Assembly (NCBI GenBank): GCA_033239005.1
Contig: BSQZ01000018.1
Location: 2,406,536-2,470,535 of the forward strand
Source: Lamellibrachia satsuma
Taxonomy: Eukaryota; Annelida; Polychaeta; Sabellida; Siboglinidae
Direction: 5' to 3'
Length of the DNA stretch: 64,000 nucleotides
Shown: piece after piece, positions 12,218-25,466 of the stretch
Layout: each line of letters starts with the position of its first letter
Position numbering within the stretch: position 1 is the stretch's first letter
Translations under genes and position numbers: made by a program
Notes under the pieces: generated by a model
Told to the model about the DNA's origin: nothing
Databases searched by the model: none
Seen by the model: the letters and a program-made list of their open reading frames with translations, nothing else

Positions 12218-13013
12218 ATGTACTACACAGCGATGTCCCGTTTGCTGGACGACGTTTTCCCGGACATGGTCCCATCTATCCACTGGCTAGGCAAACCTGT
12301 CCGCCCCGCTCTTCGTCTCTGAGGCGAAAGTCCACACCAGGTTTTATTAACTCGCCGATTTGGGCTTTCCGTAGACAAATGGCAACGGAACTAATAACTT
12401 AAGTTTTCAAACCGATACGCACTAACCGTTTCACATATGTATCCCATGACATACAACCGACACTTGGGCGTCAAGAAACTGAAGAAATGTACTCCAAATA
12501 ATTATTTATGAGTACATTTATCGGTCACACAGAAAAGATTTCATAAATAGCCGCTATACTGTGCACGTGATGTTGCCTTTGGGTCACATGATCAAAAGCG
12601 ATTTCGTGTAGAATGAGACCAGAGTGGGCCAGCAGCACAGACATAAATAAAACGCCCGTTACTTTTACATTATTGTCAGGTAACTTTAGTGATATACATG
12701 TAAGAATGCATACATACACGAAAGACGTGTTTATTGCTCTGTTTATGGCGTTTTTGTAAAGTTTCACGTTTCATAAAAATACTTATGTTTTAGCCGAGCG
12801 AGAACTTCGCCTTACGTCAGCAACAGCCAGATAGAAAAAATGTATGGCGATTATTAACTTTGCCTATCCACTGGCAAGCGAAGTGGGTTCTTGTGGGAGT
12901 AGTCGGTGGTGCAGTCGTGATAAAGATTGTCTCAAAGGCGGTGGCCACATTTGGTAACAAAGCGAAAACAGTGGATGGATTCCCGGGCCCGAAGCACACT
13001 GGCTGCTCGGCAT
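12218..13013 (+). pseudogene. Broken duplicate of CYP4 exon 1
   Basis: An ATG at 12,218 starts [17 protein letters not shown], identical in type to the first exon of the two intact P450 genes. After the codons for IHW the frame is split by a 579-bp insertion (12,288-12,866) and resumes at [16 protein letters not shown] one-base loss in the FPGPK region (near 12,990) shifts the frame and the splice donor is destroyed. The region upstream (12,032-12,217) is the same as that directly upstream of exon 1 in unit 2, so this dead exon, not the intact one at 13,634, keeps the ancestral upstream position. Confidence 0.88.
12288..12866. mobile_element. 579-bp insertion with 9-bp target duplication
   Basis: The insertion is bounded by the direct repeat TCCACTGGC (12,279-12,287 and 12,867-12,875) and by the inverted ends TAGGCAAA and TTTGCCTA. 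The uninterrupted site is visible in both intact P450 exon 1 copies. A 9-bp target duplication fits Mutator-like elements or similar families. No transposase is present and the inverted ends are only 8 bp, so the family stays open. Confidence 0.75.
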
Positions 13014-13633
13014 GTAGTTGATCAATGATAAAAGTCAGGCCGAGATCACCGATGCACAGGCCGAATTTACTGCCGCATAGGCCGAGGTCAATGGCCGAGT
13101 TCCCTAAAACAGGCCGAGATCCTGAAAGGCTGAGATCACCGGCAACGTTCTATTTCTATCTGAGCAGCTAGCCAAGTTAAGAGGCGACTGACGTCACTTA
13201 TATAAAAGATACGTACATTTATCTTATAAAAGATACGTACATTTATCTTATTTAAAGTACGAAATATGAAAGCAGTAAGCTTACTAGCATTGTAACTTGC
13301 ATGCGTTAACGTGCGTTGGATACAGAAAATAAAACGTGGATTTTGTCGGGAGGATATGATGCACGTACTAGCTGGCGATGTATTGAGTGACCCCCCCCCC
13401 TCATGGGCACAACTCGAGAAAAGTAGGGGTGACTACAGTCACTGACGTCACTGCAACGCAGGACAGCTATTTCGGGACCGTGAGGGAAGCACGTCGCGAC
13501 CGTTGATTACTCCCATGCGCGCTTCACTAACTCGAACGGCGCGACGCGGAGCGGTGACTGACCAATCACATGCGCGCTTCACTGACGTGGATGGCGCTTC
13601 ATATGTCGCAACGTCAAGACGGGATCCGGGCCA
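13014..13633. other. Unit-1-specific DNA upstream of intact CYP4 exon 1
   Basis: This stretch lies between the broken and the intact exon 1 and has no counterpart directly upstream of the unit 2 gene. It holds four or five imperfect AGGCCGAGATC-type motifs (13,040-13,140), a perfect 24-bp tandem pair (13,201-13,248) and two copies of CATGCGCGCTTCACT near 13,513 and 13,568. It is the only sequence available as the proximal promoter of P450 copy 1. Confidence 0.6.
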
Positions 13634-16600
13634 ATGTACTACGCAGCGATGTCCCGTTTGCTGGACGACGTTTTCCCGGACATGTTCCCATCTATCCACT
13701 GGCGAGCGAAGTGGGTGCTCGTGGGAGTAGTCGGTGGTGCAGTCGTGATAAAGCTTGTTTCGAAGGCGGTGGTCACATTTCGTAACAAAGCGAAAACAGT
13801 GGATGGATTCCCGGGCCCAAAAGCACACTGGCTGCTCGGTAACCTCGATACAGTAAGTTGTCAATTGTACGCTTGTCCGTGTGAAACGCCCCTTTAGAAG
13901 TTTAGTGGAGCAGCGCCAGGCTTATGCAATCGGATATTTAGGGGTTTGGCATCGTTTTGTGCCAAACAATGACAGTATTGTATTCTATATTTATTCTAAT
14001 AGTAGAATAGGTCATTAATCCAGCTGGCTTAGAATTAGTGCGCCTGCTATGGCTATGCTTCCATAAGCACCCTATTTTGTTTGTAGGATCATGCCACGAA
14101 TACGAGCAAGTGTTAACAGCATTCATTCGGTAAATGTTTAAGCACTGGATGGTAACGTATTCCAAAGTCCAAACGGTGACCATTCAGCATGTTTTTTAAT
14201 GTCACCTCTATCTACACCAAGTTTATTTATACACTTATCTGCTTTGTTTTACCACGGAGTCATGCACGTCCTCATACGAGGTGATTATAGCGGGCTCGTC
14301 TGAACATTGTGCTGACCAACCTGTTTCAGTCCCTTCCGGGTCAACACTTTGCCAGGTTTCTGAACGGTTGTCGAACCAGTTTCATCTAAGTTCCATATCT
14401 GGCGCGGTTCATATGCATGCCTACATATAAATTATCAAAGAACTAAGACACAGCTGTCACGTTTGAAGCACGCGACAAACTATTTGCCTCTGGCATCACC
14501 AAACCGAATTCATTTCTGCGCTTAAGGAAACCATGCAACCAATCAACTGCCGCCATTTTATTGACATGCCATGAAGATGGGCATGTCTCTCCACTTCGTT
14601 CCCGCCGCGTACTGATATGTTAGTCGCCCAGCAGCACACCGATTTAGACCTTGATACATTGAACACAAACAACCATGGGATAATGTTGCGTCAGTCAATG
14701 CAGGAACACATGATCCGGCTCATCGGACCCCATGAGCCGGCTCATCGGACCCCATGGCCATACATCCCGGCTCATGGGTGCCTGATCACAATTATCTACT
14801 CAAAATGAGTTTTACTAAAAAGTTGACCAGCGTGTACCAAAATAGGTTTCAGGCATTGGCAGGACTATTATCCGTTATTGACAATATGTTAATATTGATA
14901 ACATTGCACAAGCAACAAGCTAGATTTACTCAAACATATTGTATAGGTAAAACTACATACCGTCGAGATTTTGTGCCTTTTGTCATGCGCCATTAGTCAA
15001 AAGGCCGGACGTCGTAGGTAGCTTGTTGTGCATCTATATAACTCATAAGATGGATCGACTGATCGTTATTAACAAGCTTACAGGGGGTGGCTCAAAGCTC
15101 CCATATGATCATGGGTCCCAACCTTCCCCTTTAACAGATTTTGGTGGGGAAAGGCAATTTATTGTAACATTACATTTAACGTAATTTTAAAGATGTTGGT
15201 CTTCATCAGTTTGATTGCTGGTAGGTTAATTAATTAATTAACCAATTAATTAATTAAACCATTCATTCATTCATTGTTAAGTGAAACGGATCTTGTTCAT
15301 ATTGCGGTAGGGACACGAACATTTGTCATATAGGTATCTACCATCGTCGCGTGTAAATACTGGCACAAACTAGTTGTTAAGACACATTGCTTTCGATTGG
15401 TTAGTAATGTGGTGGTGTCCAACAGCATAAATGTTAGTTTTGTTGAGTTTCACGACTGATCAAAACTCCTGTAGATTTCTTTCTCCAAACAAGCTAACTC
15501 CATATCTGATGTTGTCGCCCAGGGCAGATCGCATCAGCTTCTATGTGTGTTTAATAGCTTAATACAGTAAGTAGACCCACCCTTTGCTTCATGGGTTTTC
15601 TGATATTGCGGGTGACGAAGGGAAAGCAAGTCTAAGACAGCATCTGCTGTTGATCACGTGACTTCCCTTGGTGTCGAGAAGGCCATAATATCCCATTTGT
15701 TCCTGATGGCTAGAAGCTTAATTCTTAGCATCGACAGAGTTACTGTTCCCTGCCACCTCATTCGTGTCCCATGTTATGTACCCAGGAAGGAAGTCCCCGG
15801 CGATAATGACATTCGGACGTCTACGCAAACACTTGGGGAGCAGTTGCATACCACAATGTCCAGAGAGCTTGTATTTGGTACAGCAACACAGGCACAATTC
15901 GGTCCCACCCATTCGCGCAGTGATGCGTGCTCTGTGTTATGTGCAGTACGGTAATAGCAATATAACAGTGATACAAAAGACATAAAATGTGTTAATTTAA
16001 ATATATTCCAATTCCTCTAGCCACAATGCAAAGTGGAAGCTTTTGAGTTGATACGTCTTCAGTATTGTACATTCTGCAACGTGATATTGTTTATTGCCCG
16101 ATTCATGTTTACTCACAAATACAGATGACGAATGACGAGCGTGGCATCAACTTGATGAATTCATGGGCAAGATTGTACGGCAAAGTATACGTGTTGTGGT
16201 TTGGTCCAACCGCGCCTCTACTTGTAGCATACCACCCTGATACAACACGTGCCGTTTTGAGCTCAGACGGTAGGTATCTAAGTTTATGCAAATATGGCTG
16301 TTACACGGTAATAACAATAATAATTTAAAAGCGCATTATCCTCAAAAGCTGGAATTGCTTTACATAATTAATCCATATATAATTCTATGCAGCGCTTTAA
16401 GGATAGTGTATTTTATCTAATGCTCCGTCCGTCCGTCCGTCCGTCCGTCCGTCCGTCCGTCCGTCCGTCCGTCCGTCCGTCCGTCCGTCCGTCCGTCCGT
16501 CCGTCCGTCCGTCCGTCCGTCCCTCCGTCCCTCCCTCCCTCCCTCCCTCCCTCCCTCCCTCCATCCCTCCCTCCCTCCCTCCCTCCCTCTGTGGTTTTTC

Positions 16601-19600
16601 TTATAACCTATGAATCGTTACTGGTTACTAAAGTAGTCCAATGTTCCAAATGTGTTTTGTATTTCCATCTTCATTTGCACAAATGCTGTGTCAAAGAAAT
16701 GCTGTGTCAAATAAATGCTGCTGCAGTATTACAAAAATACTACTTCCTTTTCAGAGCCAAAAGACGAACAGTTTTATAGTTTTCTAAGACCATGGATTGG
16801 TAAGTGTATCCGTCGACTTACCTTAACCGGGTACCTTAACGGTACCTTAACCGGGTACCTCAACGGTACCATAATTAACGCCCGCCCTTGAGTTTTGCCA
16901 CGTGTAGGGGTCTACGTGACATTTACATTTTGACAATATTAATGATTGCCTATAATATTATTATACTGAGCATTTTGAATTTATAACAAACGCTTGCCCA
17001 GACCAATAACCACCCCTGTATTAGAATCTGTATATATCTACGTAGTCCAATGTACTTATTACATTATGTGGTCTATACACGAAGGCGCGACGTTATGCTG
17101 GACTGTTGGGATTCTGCAACTAGTTTTATACGCGTAAGTCAATTGTGTTGCCTGTTTCCAACTAAGTAATCAGTGAAGGGATATGTAATGTGGTATCATC
17201 ATGGAAAGCTGTTATGTATGTGTGAACAATATGAGGTTTGCGCAGTTTGTACTTGCTTGGTAGGACCCAACTATCTATTGTTTTCTTCCAGGTGATGGAC
17301 TGCTTGTCAGTAGAGGAGATAAATGGTCCAGAAACAGACGTCTCTTGACGAAGGCATTTCACTTCCAAGTGCTCCAGCCATATGTCGAATTGTTCAGTGA
17401 GTCAACCAACATCTTATTGGTAAGAATACAGTAGCAAAAGCAAAATAATGTGGATTCAATTTTTAGGGAAGGAGAGAGAGAGAGAGGAATAAACAGAGAA
17501 CGTTTATTTTATTCATATGTACATGTATAACGATAACATAATACTTCAAATGCACAAGTGTGTATAATTATTTATGTTTTTTCTTTGTTATGCACAATAT
17601 GGATTTAGGAGCTACCCCACTGTTGTAGTGGCTATACAAAACAGTGTATAGCCACTAACGTAAATAAAATGCTGGTAAATTAAGTGTATGCTGGTCCCCA
17701 ACGTGCTCGGAGAAACCAACGTCGGCCCCCAGACCACTGGCGCTATATTCAACAGCTTGCGACGCCATTGCCATTAGTTAACCTGGTTTGTTTGACGTTT
17801 CCAGAAGAAATGGCATCGACTAGACGGCGAACGTACAACAATTGAACTGTATGGTGACATCAGCCTTCTGACACTGGACTCTCTCACGACGTGCATATTT
17901 GGAATCAACACTAACTGTCAGGATACAAAGTAAGTGGACAACGTGCAGGGAATACAATGACACTTCATCATTATCATAATCGTCATCGCCATCATCGTCG
18001 GCGTCATCTATTAGTTTTGGATAAATCTGGTCTTCTCGGTCCATGCTTTGGTTTCAAAGTATCCAACTCTCTCATCACGTCTTTACTTCTGGAACAGTGA
18101 CCTTCACATTGGGCTCGCATGTACATATTAGTGTTGACAGATTGATTGTTGTAATAATTATTACATATTTAACATTATTTTTGTTTATCTCAGCATTCAC
18201 ATCACACATTTAGAGCAATACAACTTGTTCCTATTTTTATAACACAGTTACGTTGGTTGCAAACAATCATGTTCGAACACGAAGCATCCTAATTAATTAT
18301 CCCGTACATTAAGATCTACATCATTCCATCAATGGAATCCCATCATCGCTATTGCAAGGTAGTCATTGATATAGCTGAGTGAACTGAGATAAAAAAGTTG
18401 AACGATATTGCCCAAGTTTCGAAACGGCTGCAGATGAACTGGAGCCCTTTATACTGTTCTCTCTTGTCCACGATAGGGTTAAACATCCGTACACGACGGC
18501 CGTCCTTGATATGCTGATCCTCATCAACCGACGAATGCGGTTCTTGCCGTACCACAGCGACCTGATCTACTACTTCAGCGTCAGCGGCTACAGATTCCGT
18601 CGTGCGTGTCGTGTCGCGCACGACTTCAGTAGAAAGGTTGTTCTGGAACGACAACACGCGAGACGCGGCAAGGTGGGCAGTGATGTGGAATCATCATCAT
18701 GTGGTCATCATCATCATCATTATCAAATGCCGATCACAGGCGTATTGTAGCAGTTATGTTGTGCTCTTTCCTTGCGAAGCTGTTAGTCCATCAAGGACTT
18801 CAATTCTTTGCTGACCTCTGTTTCTTTCCCCCTGATTATTCCCGTTGTGATATTCACTTTCTTCCCACTTAGGCTAGAAATTCTGCTTGCATTTTACTGA
18901 TTCTGCGCGTGATCTTCCTGTTATCATTAGTTCACAACGGTTTCCTGTCCACGATAATTATATTAAACTTCAATCGATACAATATATTAATACAAAATCA
19001 TTCGGAATATCACAGGTGACGTTCAGTTTTTTTATGCGATACAGACTATATATCGCATATCTTTCATGAAAAACAGAATGCGACTCGTAGTAAAGTAATT
19101 TGAAATAAACATCCACCCAAATTTGAGCAGCATGGAAGCCAAGTTTAAACGTAACCGTAGTAATGTTCATCAGATGGATAAGTGGGACTTCACTTCCCTC
19201 TCATTTCATGTAGATTTATGTTAGAAGCAATGGAAGTGATATCAACAGTGCAGTTGTGTTACGCATGTATGTATATATTTCCACAGGTCACCGACGATCA
19301 ATCGAAGAACAAATACTTAAATTTTATCGACATTCTACTGGAGGCAAAGGTACGGTATATATGTTAAAATAAATATCCTGTAGACGCACCAATGGTTTGT
19401 TGATCACTGTAGAAAAACATAAACCTTGATGACCTTTTTCTATTGTACATATTTCGGACAATGTCAGTTAATGTCGTTGATATTTCACAAATTGTGCTGT
19501 GATATATAAATATATTGTTGTGTTTTATTTCTAGAAAATGAACACGTATATAATTAACACTTCAAATGTTGGAACATGGTAACAATCGGGATGATGTTAC

Positions 19601-22437
19601 ACTCGCACACGCGAACACGCCGCACACCCCCCCCCACACACACACACTTACGCTGTTATCATGCATATAGGATGAAGATGGAACTGGACTTTCCAACGAT
19701 GAGATATTTGATGAAGTTGACACGTTCATGTTTGAAGGCCATGACACTACAGCCTGCGGTAATAAGAATGTTAACGTAACCATTAGTATATTCAACATAA
19801 CGTTTTGCTATTCTGCAAATTCGACTTCTCACCAAAACGTTTTGTACACAGATCGTTGTAATGCGCTGTCTTTACATGGTTGTCTTCGTCGCTGTATGAC
19901 CTGGCCAGACATCCAAAGTACTGGGAGAAATGTCGACTAGTTTAAAGTGATGATTCTTATAGCATTCTTAGATGTGGGTTTAAATGTAACATTGTCAACA
20001 TAAACATACGAATATTCTACATAACGTTTTGTTATTCTGGAAATTCGATTACTGATCGAAAAACAAATATTTTGTACACAGATCGTTGCAATACGCTGCC
20101 ATTACAGGGTTGTCGTGGTTGCTGCATAACCTCGCCAGACATCCAGAGTACCAGGAGAAATGTCGACAGGAAGCCATTGATGTCCTTGGTTCGCGCAACG
20201 CGCTGGAATGGCAAGTACCCTTTAGAATTTTTATAATATTATAAGTCGATGCTCAAGCATATATTGTTCATAGCCATCGGCTTTAAGTAGGTGTTTTGTT
20301 AGTTAGTGTTAGTTACTTGGAGTGTTAGTACGTGATAGTAAAGGTGTCGCGTACAACAACTGGTAATAGCGTACTGGTACACTGGCTATATTTAATTTAT
20401 ATATTATCATTTGCATGCGTGCGTGCGTTTGGTTTGGTGCGTGCGTATGTATGTTGTCCCAGGTGTGCACATTAGTGTCGTAAAAACCGGTAACGTATTC
20501 CGGGAATGTGTGGACTGAACGCCACTTGTAATGCCACTCAGGGAAGACCTGCCCAAATTGCAATACATCAACCAGTGTATGAAGGAGAGTCTGCGTTTGC
20601 ACCCGCCGGTCCTGAGCATTGCAAGACGAACTGAAAACGGCGTCCCATTCGAGGACGGAAGAACAACGTCGAACGGTTAGCATGGTTTCATTCATGTCAA
20701 AACATGCAAAGTAACATAACTAAATAAAAATGCCTTTGCTTCATCCAGATGGTACGTTGGCTAAGTTTGCACATATCTTTTGTAGGAGCTAGCATCGTGG
20801 TCGATATTAATGGGACGCATCACAATCCGGAATTGTGGCCGAATCCTGAAGTATATGACCCAGACCGATTTGCTCAGGATACAGTTCAAAACAGATCACC
20901 TTTCTCTTACATCCCGTTCTCGGCTGGACCCAGGTAGGCAGGACATTCTTAATGCACAAATGCTGCATGTTTATATATGTCATGTATAATTTAATTAGAA
21001 CAATGAACACGTTGCAGTCGGTATCAAACAGTTTTGTTGTACACAATATGCACATTATAAGGTTGTTATGTTTGTTTCAATGTCATAAGGAATTGTAGCG
21101 CATGTTGTGTAAGCAAATTATATTTCCACCATGAACGTGTCTTGCCAGTATAACCGCCGTAACAGCAACAAACGGTTAGTTTTCTCAATGTGACCCACCT
21201 CACAAAAAATGAGTCACATGTCCCAATTTGAACATACAAAGCTATTAGAATCGTTGAAAAGAGCAGCATCTCAGCTTTCACATCATGCACCAAGCAACCA
21301 GCTGTCTCGATTCTAGCTGAAGTTACGTTTCGCTAAACACGTATGGGGTAGAAATCTTCAAACTGAGAAATCAACCGTCAAAGTTTAGTATGTGTATTAT
21401 CAAAGCTTCCTTAGTTACCATGCATATATCTGGCAGATATTTGGACCACTTGAAGATAAAGGCATCCTCATCACATTCTACTGATATAATAACATGATCT
21501 TTGTCAAAAAAACACGGACAAAATTAATTGCCTTGTAATTACCGCCATTGTTTAGGAATGTCAAAACTAGAAGCACTATGCCACCAGTGTCATAATGGTT
21601 ATGGATAATGATTACTAGTGACCTTCTTTTGTAAAAGACAGTTGGGACAGTAAGAACTTACTTGATTTTTTATTTAAAATGTAATAAGTAATTTATTCAG
21701 CCTAAGAGGAGACTCGATAGGTGGATTTAAAAACAATTATTATTTTATTATTCAAAATGTTTCCACCCTATTTTGAGAGCGTTGTATTCTACCAGTTGTG
21801 TTACAGATTGTATACTGAAAAAAGTGTTTCAAATAATTATAATAATAATTGCTCAGTCTGATACTCTTCATAGTAAAAATGCACAAGAGATTTTTAACAA
21901 TGTCCGTGCCAATTAATAGCATATTTAATACAAGACAACAACAACAACAAGTACATAAACAGCGACACCTCAAAACAGTTCATCATCAATGGGACAGAGG
22001 CCACGTCCTCTCTTTCGTGGCATGGGCAAGAGTGCAAATGACGGGGATGGGTAACGGGCTTGTCGACCTCGCGCCCTGCCCCCTTCCCCACAAAACGACT
22101 AGTGTCTCGCTCACTGTCCTGATGGTCGGACGGCCCAGCAACGGGATCAGTCTCGTGCTCAGTCAGACACGTCTTGCGGGCTCGACGACGTCGCCCCCGC
22201 CCCGCAAAGCGACTATAGTGTCTCGCTCTCTGATTTACAGCAACGAATTCTCGTTTTGTTCGCAGGAACTGCATTGGCCAACAGTTCGCGCAGAACGAGT
22301 TGAAAACCGCAGTGGCGTTGATTCTAAAGAACTTCGAACTGACGCATGACGTGACCAGGCCGCCAGAGAGAGACCCGAAACTAGTGATGCGATCGAAAAC
22401 AGGACTTTGGGTTCACGTAAAGCCTCTACAGCTGTGA
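13634..22437 (+). CDS. CYP4: Cytochrome P450, family 4 (CYP4F-like), copy 1, 12 exons
   Basis: ER-anchored haem mono-oxygenase; CYP4F-type enzymes hydroxylate fatty acids, eicosanoids and similar lipids. Exons: 13,634-13,852; 16,125-16,269; 16,755-16,799; 17,292-17,419; 17,805-17,929; 18,477-18,672; 19,287-19,349; 19,671-19,758; 20,108-20,210; 20,542-20,675; 20,786-20,933; 22,266-22,437. They sum to 1,566 nt (521 residues plus stop), the normal family length, and all phases agree. Seen: N-terminal membrane helix (about 27-42), hinge [13 protein letters not shown]-helix [10 protein letters not shown] with the CYP4 haem-linked Glu at 329, ExxR as KESLRLHP (386-389), GTHHNP (425-430), DPDRF, and haem loop PFSAGPRNCIGQ with Cys467. 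Intron 9 uses a GC donor. Exon 1 follows unit-specific DNA, so its promoter may differ from copy 2. The substrate is not predictable. Confidence 0.95.
16425..16590. repeat. (CCGT)n then (CCCT)n microsatellite in CYP4 intron 2
   Basis: A long (CCGT)n block runs into (CCCT)n. The matching place in unit 2 (about 31,418-31,486) keeps only a short CCCT block, so the CCGT expansion is specific to unit 1. The Arg-Pro-Ser-Val repeat frame here is an artefact. Confidence 0.95.
19878..19937 (+). pseudogene. Ghost copy of CYP4 exon 9 (5' part) in intron 8, copy 1
   Basis: Sixty bases match the first part of exon 9 (about 20,108-20,167), including the codons for LARHP and EKC. The splice acceptor AG has become TG and a TAG follows at once. 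The upstream about 100 bp also match the DNA before exon 9, so this is a local tandem duplication of about 230 bp. The same relic is present in unit 2. Confidence 0.8.
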
Positions 22438-22591
22438 TGTAGCTCTGTGGCTTCGTGTTTACACTGAATGTCTGGTATCAGTTACACAAGAATTAATTAT
22501 ATTTCCGTAGGTTCAGCAGCTGTTGAGATTTGTCGCGAAAACCGTCCGTTGATATTCGTCATCTATAAATGGACGGCTAATTCATATATTA

Positions 22592-22597
22592 AATAAA
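22592..22597 (+). terminator. Candidate poly(A) signal of CYP4 copy 1
   Basis: AATAAA lies 155 bp past the stop codon. The same hexamer occurs at the same relative place in copy 2. Confidence 0.6.
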
Positions 22598-23106
22598 GAT
22601 TTGATGGTATGATATATTACAACCGTGTGTACATGCTGAATAAGATTAATATAAGTGGTAATGATTTTAATCACGGTGTAGCAATTTCAGGCAAGCAAAT
22701 TATTATTATAATTGTCATGGCCCATTGATGCACTGACGTTTGCTTTTTTAAAACAAATTCGCTCCGCAGGGAACTAATTAGACCAACTGTTACTTTATTC
22801 TTACTACTGTTTGCATTACAATAAAATGCCGCACAATAAACCATTATGACGCTTCAACAACCACTATAGCTGTCAACGGTACGGCGAATGAATGGAAAGT
22901 CCTAGTCTCGTAGCACTTCCTTATCACCAGTGACGTCACGTCTTGCCGATAAGCGCGGGAACAATATGCGTAATCGAGGCAGGCCAGTAGAACAAAGTAT
23001 TATTTGGAATTAGTAATGCATAGAGAGCACAATATGTAATATGATTTCGTAAAACCATGTATTTTATTTATGTATGCAACTGTAGATACAGGTGTGGATG
23101 TATATC

Positions 23107-23404
<298 letters not shown>

Positions 23405-23455
23405 TACACTGCAGATGACATTAACAATGTGCTTCTCATGTATGTGTTTCCATAG

Positions 23456-23518
23456 ATCACTAATGATCAAACGAAGAAAAAATCCCAACATTTTATCGAC
23501 ATTTCACAGGAGGCAAAG
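23456..23518 (+). pseudogene. Orphan CYP4 exon 7 copy
   Basis: A 63-nt block has the exact length of CYP4 exon 7, with an acceptor (TTTCCATAG) and donor (GTATGT). It reads ITNDQTKKKSQHFIDISQEA against [20 protein letters not shown] in the real exon. No neighbouring exons 8-11 follow, so it is a relic of another P450 copy. It is missing from unit 2, where about 770 bp have been lost. Confidence 0.82.
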
Positions 23519-23648
23519 GTATGTCTGTTAGAATAAATATCCTACCATAAGACATACACATGGTTTGCTGATTAATGTAGTAGAGCATAAACCTTGACAA
23601 CCTGTTGTTGTTGTTGGAAATATTATGACTAAGACAAATAAATTCATG

Positions 23649-24020
<372 letters not shown>

Positions 24021-24049
24021 TAAACAAATATTTTGTTTATTGTTTTTCC

Positions 24050-24370
24050 ACCTACGTCTTTTCTTGCCCAGGTGTGGTACGTAGGGCTTGCACAAGATTT
24101 CCCCAATTCCTTCTATATTGGGCTCTCTTTCCGCTGTGTTCCAGGTCAGCCCAGCAGCCCCCAGTTCTTCTTCATTGTTCGTCCCCGTGTCGATCTTCAT
24201 TCTTGCTCCTGTTCACCAGTCAGCAACCTTCCTTATTTGTCCCTGGCTGAGGGGTTGACCTTGTAGTTGGTGTTTCCATAAATCGGCTTCGCTATCTTGT
24301 ACACCGTGCTCATCTCTTGGCTGGAAGCGTCTGTCTCAGCTTTATCTGCAAGCGCCTCTAAATGCTTCGT
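24050..24370 (-). mobile_element. Internally deleted LINE scrap, unit 1
   Basis: The minus strand reads LEALADKAETDASSQEMSTV, then YKIAKPIYGN and, after a stop, GRLLTGEQERM, like the linker before the RT domain of RTE-type LINEs. It then jumps to GAAGLTWNTAEREPNIEGIG, like a LINE C terminus. The RT core is missing. The same scrap lies in unit 2 (38,400-38,712). The assignment is from remembered family patterns and is moderate. Confidence 0.45.
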
Positions 24371-24693
24371 TTTTTGTCAATAGCTGACATCTTGTCAAGT
24401 GTTTTCAACTCGATGTATTGTGTGTAGTGTCTTTATTTTCGTTTTTAAGATTTGGCCTTTTACTATTTGCAGTCGTTTTCATTTTTGTGTGCCTTGCCTT
24501 ATCTCTTAGATGCTTAGTATATACATTCGATCATTAATTTTATGCAATCCTTTTGAAACGCCTTCGTGAGTATTTTGGCATTTCTGACACAGGTATTCCG
24601 TGGTTCAAACCATTGTCCCGCCAATATCTACATATCTGCCTTAGAGCCATATTCTGTTTAGTTTCTACACAACGACCCTTAGCCAAGTCTTTG

Positions 24694-25466
24694 TTCATCA
24701 CACTACCAGTCATCACACCACCAGCCATCACACCACCAGCCATCACACCACCAGTCATCACACCACCAGTCATCACACTGCTAGTCATCACACCACCAGT
24801 CATCACACCACCAGTCATCACACCACCAGTCATCACACCACCATTCATCACACCACCAGTCATCACACCACCAGTCATCACACCACCAGTCATCACACCA
24901 CCAGTCATCACACCACCAGTCATCACACCACCAGTCATCACACCACCAGTCATCACACCACCAGTCATCACACCGCCAGTCATCACACCGCCAGTCATCA
25001 CACTGCGAGTCATCACACCACCAGTCATCACACCACCAGTCATCACACCACCAGTCATCACACCACCAGTCATCACACCACCAGCCATCACACCACCAGT
25101 CATCACACCACCAGTCATCAAACCACCAGTCATCACACCACTAGTCATCACACCACCAGTCATCACACCACCAGTCATTACACCACCAGTCATCACACCG
25201 CCAGTCATCACATCGCCAGTCATCACACCACCAGTCATCACACCACCAGTCATCACACCACCAGTCATCACACCACTAGTCATCATACCACCAGTCATCA
25301 CACCACCAGTCATCACACCACCAGTCATCACACTGCTAGTCATCACACCGCCAGTCATCTCACCACCAGTCATCACACCACTAATCATCACACCACCAGT
25401 CATCACACCACCAGTCATCACACCACCAGTCATCACACCACCAACCATCACACCACCAGCCATCAC
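24694..25466. repeat. 15-bp minisatellite, about 51 copies
   Basis: The unit is CATCACACCACCAGT with sparse variants. Since 15 is a multiple of 3, all frames stay open over 300 codons on both strands (ITPPV or MTGGV repeats), which gives the longest frames of the window. They are not genes: unit 2 has only about 14 copies here and the flanks show no coding signal. Confidence 0.95.

Noticed and set aside
18349..18657. Minus-strand 102-codon frame
   Set aside because: Antisense of CYP4 exon 6, which is supported by splice sites, phase and family match.
22160..22349. Frames on both strands over CYP4 intron 11 and the start of exon 12
   Set aside because: The supported reading is the exon 12 frame from 22,266. 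The rest is GC-rich intron.
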